64,000 bases of DNA, taken from NCBI RefSeq assembly GCF_023898315.1, contig NC_064621.1, positions 17,482,501 to 17,546,500 on the forward strand. Direction: 5' to 3'. The notes beneath the pieces are model-generated. The model searched no databases. It was given only the letters and a program-made list of their open reading frames with translations, and was not told the DNA's origin. Shown piece after piece: positions 1-11,600 of this stretch. The stretch's first letter is position 1, and every line of letters starts with the position of its first letter. Position numbers and translations under genes: made by a program. Origin of the DNA: Schistocerca nitens. Taxonomy: Eukaryota > Arthropoda > Insecta > Orthoptera > Acrididae.

Positions 1-179
1 AAGAGGTACGCAAACAGTACATACTTCTGGTTCAAGTTTGAGAAACGACTTAATTAGGTTAAATAAACTAACACTACAACAGCGTTTAAGGGTAATTCTG
101 GCCTTTGAGCAGCCGAAACAAGCAAAAATGGCTGTAAATAATTTGGAAAATTAGGTTTTGAAAACTGAATTTCAGGGCT

Positions 180-2035
180 CCTGAAATTTTAAATAGAGGA
201 AAGGTAACGACAAGTACGAAGAAGATACATGTTTTAATTGTTATGAAAAAGGACATAAGGTAGAAGAATGTAAACATTAACAAACTGAAAATATTAAGTA
301 TAATACATATAAGGAAGAAAATGAAACTGCAGATGAAGAATTCCAAAATAAGTTATACACAGTACTTCGAGAACTGTTAAAGTATTAATTGTAGCCATGG
401 AAATACATGGGAATAGAGGGTACAATTCTATATAGATAAAGTTTCTTTGAAAACTGTAATCAATAGTGTTACTCATGAATTTATCATACTGCCTACGCTA
501 ATCAAATTTAAGAATACGTTAACCAAATTTAAGGACAAGTTAACCAAATTAAAGGATAGGTTAACCAAATTTAAAGATACGTTAGTAGGCCATACTCTTC
601 GGCCAATGAAAATGAAAGGACAGACTGCAGTCAATGCTAAGTATATAAATACAGTCGTACAAGCAACACTGCTATTGACGCAGTCTCAAATGGTTACAAA
701 CAAAATAGTAGTCAGCCTCTTTGCAAAATTCTAGTTTACAGTCCATGCTACAGCAAAACAAAACTAACTCGTGAGAAAGAAATATATGAAAAACTACCTA
801 CGCAGTAGAATGAAGTTTTTAGTGAAATACCTGAATGTTTGAAATATTGGAAGATCCACATAACCTTGAAGTCTACTGCAACACAAAAGTTTCGCAAGGC
901 TACACCAATACCCTAAGCACTGCGTGAGAATGTCGAACAGAAATTAAATAGGTTAGAAAGCAATAACATAAGTGAGCCCATTAAGAACAGTCAACAGGCT
1001 ACACATGTGTAACAGCAGAAAAACCGAGTTGGAAGATACAGCTGTATGATGACTTGAAATCAACTGAGAATATACGGTCCATGTGTGATAGATACACAAT
1101 CCCGAGAGCAGATGAGAAAATGGCTAAACTAGCCAGAGGAAGATACTAATCTCGCACTGATTTGAAAGACACTTTCCTTTAACTACTACACGACAAAGAA
1201 AACCGGTAAGTAATAGTATTTAACACACTATTTGGCCTCTGCGAATACAAAACATTACGTCTAGGAATAAACTCTGTACCGCTGTCAAATCAAACGATAC
1301 CTCAAGCAGTTAATCAAAACGGACGCGAGTGCAGTACGTTACGTAGCTGGTGCAGTACCGTTATGAAATACAACTGAAGGGCACTTCGAAAACTTAGGGA
1401 AATTGTTTAAAGCACTACTAAAAGCAAGACTCTGCGTTAATAAGGAAAAATATTCTTTCTTTCACGAAGAAGTGAGCATCTGGGGCATGTATCATCCAGA
1501 GAAGGTGTATGTCCTCCCACAAAACACTAGCACGCCATAGCAAAGTTTCCGGTACCGAAAAATGTGAAAAAGCTGCAACTGGTCTTAGATCATATAGGGC
1601 CTGACAGAAATTTCTTTCCTCTGGGTGTTGCGATTGCCGAACTGCTACACAAGTTGTTAACAAAAGGAGGAAAATGGAATTAGACGAAGTATTGTCAAAT
1701 GGATTCTGATAAAGTAAAATGTGCTCCATTAGATTTTAAATGCATATTAATATACTACCATAAGAAACAATTAATAATTGCAGCTGATGCATCAGATACA
1801 GGGATTTGGACAAAGTTATCACATTACCTGAGAAATATAGACAAACCCATTACTTTCACATCGAAGACTTAGAATCAGAGCAGTGGGGCTCACTCAGGTA
1901 CAAAACTAAACTCCATCCCTCATATTTTCCGTAAAGAAAATCCATATATACTTGTGTGACCTCATATTGTTGGTACAAACAGACCACATACCTTTAATAA
2001 CGATATTCTGCTCTACCTCCCAGAGAATATTGAAG
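180..2035 (+). pseudogene. Ty3/gypsy-type retrotransposon gag-pol relic
   Basis: This is a decayed polyprotein of an LTR retrotransposon. A CCHC zinc knuckle (Cys-X2-Cys-X4-His-X4-Cys) reads at 230-271 and is followed by a stop at 278. Downstream pieces match the usual order of gypsy pol. A pre-RT linker includes ALRENVEQKLNRLE near 917-960. RT pieces include ADEKMAKLARGRY near 1110-1148 and KARLCVNKEKYSFF near 1420-1462. An RNase H strand, AADASDTGIW, lies near 1780-1810. The pieces are in several frames with many stops, so nothing is translatable as a whole. The catalytic YLDD box of RT is not recognisable. I saw no flanking LTRs and no integrase. The class call is firm; the exact lineage is not. 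Confidence 0.75.
500..583 (+). repeat. Four 21-bp tandem units coding a heptad repeat
   Basis: Four consecutive 21-bp units start at 500, 521, 542 and 563 and share the core aaccaaattta. They are in frame inside an open segment at 447-734 and encode four variants of the heptad TKFKDKL, with leucine every seventh residue, as in a short coiled coil. The segment lies between the zinc knuckle and the RT of the gypsy relic, roughly where the protease should be. Whether the repeat belonged to the active element or arose after it decayed cannot be told from one copy. Confidence 0.8.
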
Positions 2036-2279
2036 TGTAACACAGAAGTAAATCAACAAAGTACGTAAAGGTAGCAATTTTGACGGCTCTCCAGAAGTGT
2101 GTTTTCGAACCGATGCCTTATAAAAAAATATAATAACAGTGCCACTAATACTCGCAAAAGTAATAACGGAAGCAGTAGGAAAAGATTAAATACTATCAAA
2201 AGTGTAATACACATACCATAAAAAGTTTTGCTTCAACCCGGTTCCCAGAACTCCCGAAGATAGACGTTGACTGTGCATA

Positions 2280-3186
2280 TTGTATCACAGAGATAGTCCC
2301 TTTGATTGTTCAGAGACCAGCGCCTATTACACGGACGGAGTCCGACAGCCGATTAGTTGCAGTCATTCCACCAGGAAGAAGTTATACGGCTCGTGTTGTC
2401 TGTAGTTCAACCATGTCTAGACGGTCAATATCGCGTTTCGATCGCGTCCGCATTGTTACTTTGTGCCAGAAAGGACTCTCTGCAAGGGAAGTGTGCAGGC
2501 GTCTCGGAGTGAACCAAAGCGATGTTGTTCAGACATGGAGGAGATACAGGGAGACAGGAACTGTCGATGACATGCCTCGCTTCTGCAGCGGATGACCGTT
2601 ATGTGGGGCCGACGTACGCCGCTAGTGGTCATTGAAGGCGCTGTAACGGCTGCATGATACGTGAATGCCATCCTCCGATGAATAGTGCAACCATATCTGC
2701 AGCATATTGGCGAGGCATTCATCTTCATGGACGACAATTCGCAGCCCCATCGTGCGCATCTTTTGAATGACTTCCTTCAGGATAACGACATCGCTCGATT
2801 AGAGTGGCCAGCATGTTTTACAGACAAGAACCCTACCGAACATGCCTGGGATAGATTGAAAAGAGCTGTTTATGGACGACGTGACCCACCAACCATTCTC
2901 AGGGATCTATGCCGAATCGCAATTGAGAAGTGGGTCAATCTGGACCAACAGTGCCTTGCTGAACTTGTGGACAGTCTGTCACGACGGGTACAGGCATGCA
3001 TCAAACGCAAGAGGACGTGCTACTGGGTAGTAGAGGTACCGGTATGTATAGCAGTCTGGACCACCACTTCTGAAGGTAATGTGTTGTTTTCACGAGCAGT
3101 GAAAACGGCGGAAATGATGTTTATGTTGATCTCTATTCTATTTTTCTGTACAGTTTCCGGAACTCTCGGAACCGAAGTGATACAAA
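2280..3186 (+). pseudogene. Tc1-like transposase relic with internal deletion
   Basis: The N-terminal helix-turn-helix module starts at ATG 2413 and reads in frame to 2595, with the typical run LSAREVCRRLGVNQSDVV. The C-terminal catalytic half reads at 2685-3010. It contains FMDDNSQPH (second catalytic Asp) and NPTEHAWD (the Glu of a DD34E triad). The bridge at about 2590-2690 contains RRTPLVVIEGAVTA in another frame. The segment between the HTH and that bridge, which should hold the first catalytic Asp, is missing, so the copy is inactive. A weak 9-bp inverted pair, ttgtatcac at 2280-2288 and its complement at 3178-3186, may mark the ends. That boundary is tentative; the transposase call is not. 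Confidence 0.8.
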
Positions 3187-3219
3187 ACGTTTTTTGATAT
3201 GTGTATTTTATGGAAACCA

Positions 3220-3839
3220 AGTGGCGTTGTCTACGAAGCAGTAACGCCCAGAGAATTGGTATGCATCTGGCATGTGCAATATGCCTTATCCCTATTTAAA
3301 GGAGATACAGCCTAAACTAAGTAGTCGGGAAGGCTCTAATTACAATGAAGACTACGTGGTAACGTTGTTTCCAGTACCCCACAGACACACACTGCATAAG
3401 GAAAAGTGAGCAGCCAAAATGCTTCATTGAACTTTCCCTAACAGCACTTGATACACATGAACTAACAGCGCGAAAGAGGAAATGAAATTAGTACAAGAAA
3501 TTCAGTACTTACCGTAAAACAATGTATTTAGTGTTGCGTATAAGGAAAAAAGTTGTGGTGTTTCGGGACACTAGCATGTATATTGGAGATCATGACGTAC
3601 GTCATAAAGGTTGAATGTGGTGTTACCCGCTACAAGCATGTGGACCAAACATGCTCGCCACATGATAACCCTTTAGATTGCAGAGCTACAAACAAACTTT
3701 TTCTACTTGAAGATGGTGACTCCAAGTCAACCCTGAAGGGGGCGATGGCTGACATGGTGGCCACGAGTCATGTGGTCGCTACTCCACTATACATTAGCCT
3801 TCCCTCTAGCAAGCAGTGGTGTAGAAATTCTTCTTCTAG
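3220..3839. other. No recognised gene
   Basis: I see only short open frames here. The longest, 3553-3924, has no motif I recognise and runs into the following LINE in another frame, so it is probably chance. Confidence 0.5.
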
Positions 3840-5255
3840 CGTAAGGGGTAGACGACATTCCATCAGAATTTCTAAAATCATTGTGGGATGTGGCAACAAA
3901 ACGACTATTCACGTTGTTGTGTAGAATGTATAAGTTTGGTAACATACCATATGACTTTCGGAAAGACATCATCCACACAATTCCGAAGCCTGATAGAGGT
4001 GAAAAAGGCTAGAATTATCGCACAATCAGCTTATCAGTTCATGCATCCAAGTTGCTGACAAGAAGAATTTACAGAAGAATGGAGGAGAAAATTCAGGACG
4101 TGATAGATGACGATCAGTTTGGCTTCAGAAACATAAAGGTAACAGAAAAGCAATTTTGCCATTGAAGTTGACAATAGAAGCAAGACTAAAGAAAAATTAA
4201 GACACGTTCATAGGATTTGTTGACCTGGAAAAAGCATTCGACAATGTAAAATGATCCAAGATGTTCTAAATTCTGAGATAAATAGGGGTGAGCTAGAGAG
4301 GGAGAAGAGTAACATACAACATGCACAAGAGCCAAGAGCGAATATTAAGAGTGGACGACCAAGAACGAAGTTCTCGGATTAAAAAGGATGTAAGACAGGC
4401 ATGTAGTCTTTCGCCCCTACTGTTCAATCTGTACATCGAAGAAGCAATGATGGAAATTAAAAAAATGTTCAAGAGCAGAATAAAAATTCAAAGTCAAAGG
4501 ATATAAATGATACGATTCGCTGATTACATTGCTATTCTGAGTGAAAGTGAAGAAGAATTACGAATCTGCTGAATGGAATAAACAGTCTAATGAGTACAGA
4601 ATATGGATTGAGAGTAGATGGAAGAAAGATGAAAGTAATGAGAAGTAGCAGAAACGAGAATAGCGAAGAACTTAACATCAGGATTGATGGTCGCAAAGTA
4701 GAAGTAGTTCAGGAATGCTACTACCTAGGCAGCAAAATAACCAGTGACGTACGGAGCAAGGAGGACATCAAAAGCAGACCAGTATTGGCAAAAAGGGTAT
4801 TCCTGGTCAAGATAAATCTACTAGTATCAAACATAGGCCTTAATTTGAGAAAGAAATTTCTGAGAATATGCGTTTGGAGCACAGCATGGACTGTGAAAAA
4901 ACCGGAACAAAAGAGAATCCAAGCATTGGAGATGTGGTGCTACAGACGAATGTTGAAAATTAGGTGGACTGATAAGGTAAGGAATGAGGAGGTTCTGCGC
5001 AGAATCGGAGAGGAAAGGATATGTGGAAAAGACTGACAAGGAAAAGGGATAGGATGATAGGACATCTATTAAGACATCAGGAAATGACTAGCGTGGTACT
5101 AGAGGGAGCTGTAGAGGGCAAAAACTGTAGAGGAAGACAAAGATTGCATTTCATCCACCAAGTAATTGAGGATGTAGCTTGCAAGTGCTACTCTGAGATG
5201 GTTGGCACAGGACAAGAATTCGTGGCGGGCCGCATCAAACGACTGATGACTTTTT
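3840..5255 (+). pseudogene. LINE reverse transcriptase relic (RTE-like), 5'-truncated
   Basis: Pieces of a non-LTR retrotransposon RT follow in order. IPSEFLKSLWDVATKRL lies near 3858. Near 4078-4130 is MEEKIQDVIDDDQFGFR (fingers). FVDLEKAFDN lies near 4217. At 4381-4500 is RQACSLSPLLFNLYIEEA. The C-terminal segment ALEMWCYRRMLKIRW lies near 4924, followed by the RGRQR-type segment at 5130. Frameshifts and stops break the chain. The FADD box is damaged to a FADYIAIL-like run near 4510. The EMWCYRRMLKI tail matches the LINE at 20228-23530 on the other strand, so they belong to related families. The copy ends near a T-rich run at 5251-5260. I call it RTE-like by general resemblance; the clade is not certain. 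Confidence 0.75.
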
Positions 5256-6840
5256 TTTTTAACTCCTGCCTCCCCCTATCTTGATCTCCGCCGCAATCAT
5301 TAAAGCAGCTCAAGGTGAGTGGAACGGAGATACAAGCGTACACGTGTACTGAAGCACAGTGATTAAGCAAGACAGCTTGGGTTTCCGAAAGCTTGGCAAG
5401 CTTCACGGCCCCCGTTCAGCCGGCTGCCCCGGGCAAAAAACAATATGGCTCAGTGGATATTAAAAACCACGTTCTGGTGACATGCAACGTAGTGCGAAGA
5501 GGGCTTAGTATGAAAGAAAAGCTTCGTCTTTCAGATATGTAGTTTTTAAATTAACATAATATGAGGAACGTGCTTTTTGTTTGCTAAAACACATTTGGAA
5601 ATTTACCACGAACTATTTTTGTTATTTAGAATGAATCCAAAGAATCCGCAACCCATATCCTGGAAAAAGTAATTAAAATTGGTATAGAAGGTGTCATATT
5701 AGGCTCGAACACACTAAAGCTACAGAAACTAACCTTCCAAAGCCTTATTTTAGTTGTCGTTGCAGTAGAATAGACATCTTCAGGTTCTTACGTGCAAAGG
5801 ATCTCCACTTTCAGAGACGGCTATCATTACTACAGAAAACACGTATTAGAGGCGACCAGACGAAGGTTCGAGTTGAGAACAGCCAGTACTAGTCGGAGCT
5901 GCAGAGAAAGCACTTCATATCGAAATAAAGAAATAAGCCCGAAACACGCAGAAAAGGAAAAACAAGGTAAATAAAATCCACCGTTTTCTGACCCAAAAAG
6001 ACCCAAAATGAATATATATTTCATTGAGCCTCTTCTTGTGATACTCGAGTATTTTCATCAGCTTTCAGACCCAACTCGTAACACTGCAGTGAAAGCGTAC
6101 TGAACAACTTGCTACGTAGCGCAGCATAGCTGGAAGGTAGAGAGGCGGGCAGGCGTGCGACACTCGTCTGGACTGCTATGGTTGGGCGTGTCTGGGCCTG
6201 GATGCGACTACAGCAGCCTGCCAGTTCTGCTGGCAACGTGCGGCAGCGGGAAAACGAGGGCAAAGGCGGAGAAAGACCGCAGATAATTCCAGAGGCCTGT
6301 AACAGAGGTTGCCAGCGTAACTGGAGCTATGCTGCACGTCAGCAGCCAAGTGCATGAAGTAGTGGGGAGTTACGTATCACTGCTCGAACTAATGTTTACA
6401 GTGTGTTCTACGAGGAATGGACAATAATCAGGGATACGGTAGAAATTCATAGCGACATTTCCCTACCCCCAAAGGTTTCCGAGGTAGAACACATTTAATG
6501 CACATTTGTTTTTGTTGCGGGGACGCGGACGTATGCATCTTGCACACCCAATCTCTTAGACGTTCTATTCTAGCCCATCCGACCTCGTTGCTCTCAATCT
6601 TTTTGCTCTGGATGTCTTTCGGCGTTTAATGCACAGTTGTCCATGGTAGGTTGCGAGTGTAGTAATGCGGGGGAGTAAGAGCGTATCAGAGAAAACAATC
6701 GGTTAATTGATCATCAGATCGACCACGGCAACTTAGCCCGGAAGTGTTTATTGATGAAGACGCCGGCCGTGAAAGCCTACATGGAATGAATCGGTTAATT
6801 GAGTTTGTACACGTGCTAGCTAAAATGTCACACATCTTCA
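5256..6840. other. No recognised gene
   Basis: No motif or repeat that I can name. The short frames at 5792-5974 (+) and 6021-6263 (-) have no recognisable content. GC content rises at 6100-6300 without other signs of a gene. Confidence 0.4.
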
Positions 6841-6846
6841 CTAATG

Positions 6847-7172
6847 AATAGTATGCAGATGTGGAGTATGTTTACAGTTTCTGCAATGGTAGTGGTCCTC
6901 CTGCTGAGGAAGAATACTGTCGGCGCTTACCGACACGTCGAATTCGTGATCAGAGGGTGTTTAACACAGTTTTCAAAGCATTGCTTGAAACAGTTGATCT
7001 TCCAAGTTCCCATTTTTCTTCTGATCGTGTAGCTCAAAAATCTGTGCAGTAACAGTCTCACATTGTTGAAATGGTGCAGTGTAGACATACTAACAACGCA
7101 CGGCGACTTTCTGCACGTAGCAATGTCCCACAGACACATTTATGGCGAATATTACATGCGGGTACTTTGTAA
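6847..7172 (+). pseudogene. DUF4817-type transposon protein, N-terminal fragment
   Basis: With one stop at 6850 and one at 7050, the frame starting near 6847 reads YADVEYVYSFCNG, then EEEYCRRLPTRRIRDQRVF, then ARRLSARSNVPQTHLWRILH. This pattern is the N-terminal helix-turn-helix arrangement of an insect protein family that I know as DUF4817, associated with DDE transposons. A first domain ending in an arginine-rich R-V-F segment is followed by a second HTH ending in WRILH. The catalytic half is absent: after the stop at 7172 the sequence is unrelated. No terminal repeats are visible. The family assignment is from memory of its consensus shape. Confidence 0.6.
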
Positions 7173-7257
7173 AACGCATAGTGTAATATTTGCAAACTAT
7201 CTTAAATGTCTGAATCTGACAGTATCTTGAATAATATACAAAGTAAATAACAATGTA

Positions 7258-8479
7258 CAGTCGTGGACAAAACGAGCGAGACCCCTCGCCTTTGCGTTAT
7301 GCTGATCCGCACAGCTTTGAAGTCCGCTACACAGCATGACAGGCAAGGTGACGAAGTGCTACCAACATACTATGCACAGGCTTGAAATGAAAAACTATCC
7401 GAACTTGGTCAGACTGTTTTTAATCATGTGTAAGACTATATTAACGCTGATTACTGTGTTAAACACGTAAATGGATTTTATTTGCAATCCTGTAAACGTG
7501 ATTTGGATCGAAAGCGTAGTTAAAATTAACATGCTGATTTATAGACTACAACATTTCGAATAAAGAGTAGGGTGAACTATTCATTCGTTGTTAGGATTTC
7601 GTCACCTAAATCGGTAAAAATGAAACCCTACTAAACTCATTTTCTTGACCGTGTATCTGTCTACCCAACCCTGGGAACCTGTTTACCTCGAGTACGGGTA
7701 GACATAATAAACGGAAATGTGTCGCAGTTCCTGCGGTATACGGTCCCTTGGTGGTGTAAAAAAGTGAGCTTCTATGTCAACTCATTCTAAAGATACAGCC
7801 GTTTATGTAAAGAAAATTTACGCGAAAGGTCAAAAAATGGCTCTAAGAACTATGTGACAAAACTACTTAGGTCATCAGTCCCCTAGACCTAAACCTAGCT
7901 AAGCTAAGGGCCTCACACACGTCCATGTCCGAGATAGGATTCCAACCTGTGACTGAAGCACCTAGATCGCTCGGCCACAGCACACGCTGAAACCCTTTTC
8001 ACCATTAACAGAATTTCGTTATGAATCATTGCTAATTTTGCACACTTTCATGGTAGGTCAGCAACGGTAATCCAGTGTGACTGGTCTGAACGATGACACA
8101 GGCCGTTTCGTGGCCGAATGCGCGCAATATTTTGCTAATTCGTAACGATGTGGGGTACTTTGTCTTACTAAAACAGTTATGTTATCTCGATAAGTGGAAT
8201 TCATTTTTATTAGTACAGTTCATATTAATTAGCGTTTCTTCTTTCATTTATATTTTATATTTACGTCTTGTGTTTAACACACTATTCAGCATTAATATAG
8301 ACTTACACATGATTGAAAACAATCTGACAAAGTTCGGATAGTTTTTAAATTACACGCCTGTGCATAGTATGTTGGTAGCACTTCGTCGCCTTGCCTGTTA
8401 TGCTGTGTAGCAGACTTCAAAGCTGTGCGTATCAGCATAACGAAAAGGCGAGGGGTCTCGCTCGTTTTGTCCACAACTG
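7258..8479. mobile_element. 1.22-kb non-autonomous Tc1-like element with long TIRs
   Basis: The left end begins cagtcgtggacaaaacgagc at 7258. The right end, read on the minus strand from 8479, begins cagttgtggacaaaacgagc. The two arms stay alignable for about 215 bp on the left (7258-7472) and 221 bp on the right (8259-8479), with scattered substitutions and small indels. TA dinucleotides flank the element at 7256-7257 and 8480-8481, the target duplication expected for the Tc1/mariner superfamily, and the CAGT...GGACAAAA start is Tc1-like. I see no transposase in the ~790-bp centre, so it would depend on an enzyme supplied in trans. A diverged SINE sits inside at 7833-7992. Arm length far exceeds classic Tc1 repeats of a few tens of bp. 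Confidence 0.85.
7833..7992 (-). mobile_element. Diverged tRNA-derived SINE nested in the long-TIR element
   Basis: Read on the minus strand this matches the main SINE family of the window, with the tRNA-like head near 7990 (cggccgagcgatc) and the body and tail toward 7833. The plus strand shows aaatggctct near 7836, ggtcatcagtcccctagac near 7871 and ggattccaacctgtgac (altered B box) near 7936. It is clearly older than the other copies. No target duplication was resolved. Confidence 0.75.
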
Positions 8480-8551
8480 TACATCAAACGTGTTCTACCC
8501 CGGAAGCCATCCCGAATAGAGTATATATGCACACGAAGATTTTTGCTTCAA

Positions 8552-8568
8552 ATGATCGTTCCGATCAT
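8552..8568. repeat. Perfect 7-bp inverted repeat
   Basis: The arms atgatcg (8552-8558) and cgatcat (8562-8568) flank a 3-nt spacer, in the 205-bp gap between the long-TIR element and the 149-bp array. A TATA-like run, tatatatgca, lies at 8522-8531. Neither is shown to be functional. Confidence 0.4.
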
Positions 8569-8683
8569 ATTCCTGAATACTGAGCGTTCCTCGTGGGATA
8601 CCCTGAATAATGGGTGCCTCCTCAGCTTGGACTACGTGGTGCCGTCGCGCGCTCCTGCTGTTTGCTGGCCGCTCTTCGTCAGT

Positions 8684-11600
8684 GCTTTCAGATTTGCCGC
8701 GCGCTTGCTTGTTAGACAGACGGCTGGAGTGTCAGAGCACATCTTCTTATGGGACAAGACCATGCACTTAGAGAGCGGGACAGATTGTAAGCTCATTCGT
8801 GCGTCACACACCGAAATTCCTCAAACTTCGACGCTTTCAGATTTGCCGCGCGCTTGCTTGTTAGACAGACGGCTAGAGTGTCAGAGCACATCTTCTTATG
8901 GGACAAGACCATGCACTTAGAGAGCGGGACAGATTGTAAGCTCATTCGTGCGTCACACACTGAAATTCCTCAAACTTCGACGCTTTCAGATTTGCCGCGC
9001 GCTTGCTTGTTAGACAGACGGCTGGAGTGTCAGAGCACATCTTCTTATGGGACAAGACCATGCACTTAGAGAGCGGGACAGATTGTAAGCTCATTCGTGC
9101 GTCACACACTGAAATTCCTCAAACCTCGACGCTTTCAGATTTGCCGCGCGCTTGCTTGTTAGACAGACGGCTGGAGTGTCAGAGCACATCTTCTTATGGG
9201 ACAAGACCATGCACTTAGAGAGCGGGACAGATTGTAAGCTCATTCGTGCGTCACACACCGAAATTCCTCAAACTTCGACGCTTTCAGATTTGCCGCGCGC
9301 TTGCTTGTTAGACAGACGGCTGGAGTGTCAGAGCACATCTTCTTATGGGACAAGACCATGCACTTAGAGAGCGGGACAGATTGTAAGCTCATTCGTGCGT
9401 CACACACTGAAATTCCTCAAACTTCGACGCTTTCAGATTTGCCGCGCGCTTGCTTGTTAGACAGACGGCTGGAGTGTCAGAGCACATCTTCTTATGGGAC
9501 AAGACCATGCACTTAGAGAGCGGGACAGATTGTAAGCTCATTCGTGCGTCACACACTGAAATTCCTCAAACTTCGACGCTTTCAGATTTGCCGCGCGCTT
9601 GCTTGTTAGACAGACGGCTGGAGTGTCAGAGCACATCTTCTTATGGGACAAGACCATGCACTTAGAGAGCGGGACAGATTGTAAGCTCATTCGTGCGTCA
9701 CACACTGAAATTCCTCAAACCTCGACGCTTTCAGATTTGCCGCGCGCTTGCTTGTTAGACAGACGGCTGGAGTGTCAGAGCACATCTTCTTATGGGACAA
9801 GACCATGCACTTAGAGAGCGGGACAGATTGTAAGCTCATTCGTGCGTCACACACCGAAATTCCTCAAACTTCGACGCTTTCAGATTTGCCGCGCGCTTGC
9901 TTGTTAGACAGACGGCTGGAGTGTCAGAGCACATCTTCTTATGGGACAAGACCATGCACTTAGAGAGCGGGACAGATTGTAAGCTCATTCGTGCGTCACA
10001 CACTGAAATTCCTCAAACTTCGACGCTTTCAGATTTGCCGCGCGCTTGCTTGTTAGACAGACGGCTGGAGTGTCAGAGCACATCTTCTTATGGGACAAGA
10101 CCATGCACTTAGAGAGCGGGACAGATTGTAAGCTCATTCGTGCGTCACACACTGAAATTCCTCAAACTTCGACGCTTTCAGATTTGCCGCGCGCTTGCTT
10201 GTTAGACAGACGGCTGGAGTGTCAGAGCACATCTTCTTATGGGACAAGACCATGCACTTAGAGAGCGGGACAGATTGTAAGCTCATTCGTGCGTCACACA
10301 CCGAAATTCCTCAAACTTCGACGCTTTCAGATTTGCCGCGCGCTTGCTTGTTAGACAGACGGCTGGAGTGTCAGAGCACATCTTCTTATGGGACAAGACC
10401 ATGCACTTAGAGAGCGGGACAGATTGTAAGCTCATTCGTGCGTCACACACTGAAATTCCTCAAACCTCGACGCTTTCAGATTTGCCGCGCGCTTGCTTGT
10501 TAGACAGACGGCTGGAGTGTCAGAGCACATCTTCTTATGGGACAAGACCATGCACTTAGAGAGCGGGACAGATTGTAAGCTCATTCGTGCGTCACACACT
10601 GAAATTCCTCAAACTTCGACGCTTTCAGATTTGCCGCGCGCTTGCTTGTTAGACAGACGGCTAGAGTGTCAGAGCACATCTTCTTATGGGACAAGACCAT
10701 GCACTTAGAGAGCGGGACAGATTGTAAGCTCATTCGTGCGTCACACACTGAAATTCCTCAAACTTCGACGCTTTCAGATTTGCCGCGCGCTTGCTTGTTA
10801 GACAGACGGCTGGAGTGTCAGAGCACATCTTCTTATGGGACAAGACCATGCACTTAGAGAGCGGGACAGATTGTAAGCTCATTCGTGCGTCACACACTGA
10901 AATTCCTCAAACTTCGACGCTTTCAGATTTGCCGCGCGCTTGCTTGTTAGACAGACGGCTAGAGTGTCAGAGCACATCTTCTTATGGGACAAGACCATGC
11001 ACTTAGAGAGCGGGACAGATTGTAAGCTCATTCGTGCGTCACACACTGAAATTCCTCAAACTTCGACGCTTTCAGATTTGCCGCGCGCTTGCTTGTTAGA
11101 CAGACGGCTGGAGTGTCAGAGCACATCTTCTTATGGGACAAGACCATGCACTTAGAGAGCGGGACAGATTGTAAGCTCATTCGTGCGTCACACACTGAAA
11201 TTCCTCAAACTTCGACGCTTTCAGATTTGCCGCGCGCTTGCTTGTTAGACAGACGGCTAGAGTGTCAGAGCACATCTTCTTATGGGACAAGACCATGCAC
11301 TTAGAGAGCGGGACAGATTGTAAGCTCATTCGTGCGTCACACACCGAAATTCCTCAAACTTCGACGCTTTCAGATTTGCCGCGCGCTTGCTTGTTAGACA
11401 GACGGCTAGAGTGTCAGAGCACATCTTCTTATGGGACAAGACCATGCACTTAGAGAGCGGGACAGATTGTAAGCTCATTCGTGCGTCACACACCGAAATT
11501 CCTCATACTTCGACGCTTTCAGATTTGCCGCGCGCTTGCTTGTTAGACAGACGGCTGGAGTGTCAGAGCACATCTTCTTATGGGACAAGACCATGCACTT

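Noticed and set aside
3553..3924. 123-residue protein
   Set aside because: No motif, and its end overlaps the start of a LINE RT in another frame.
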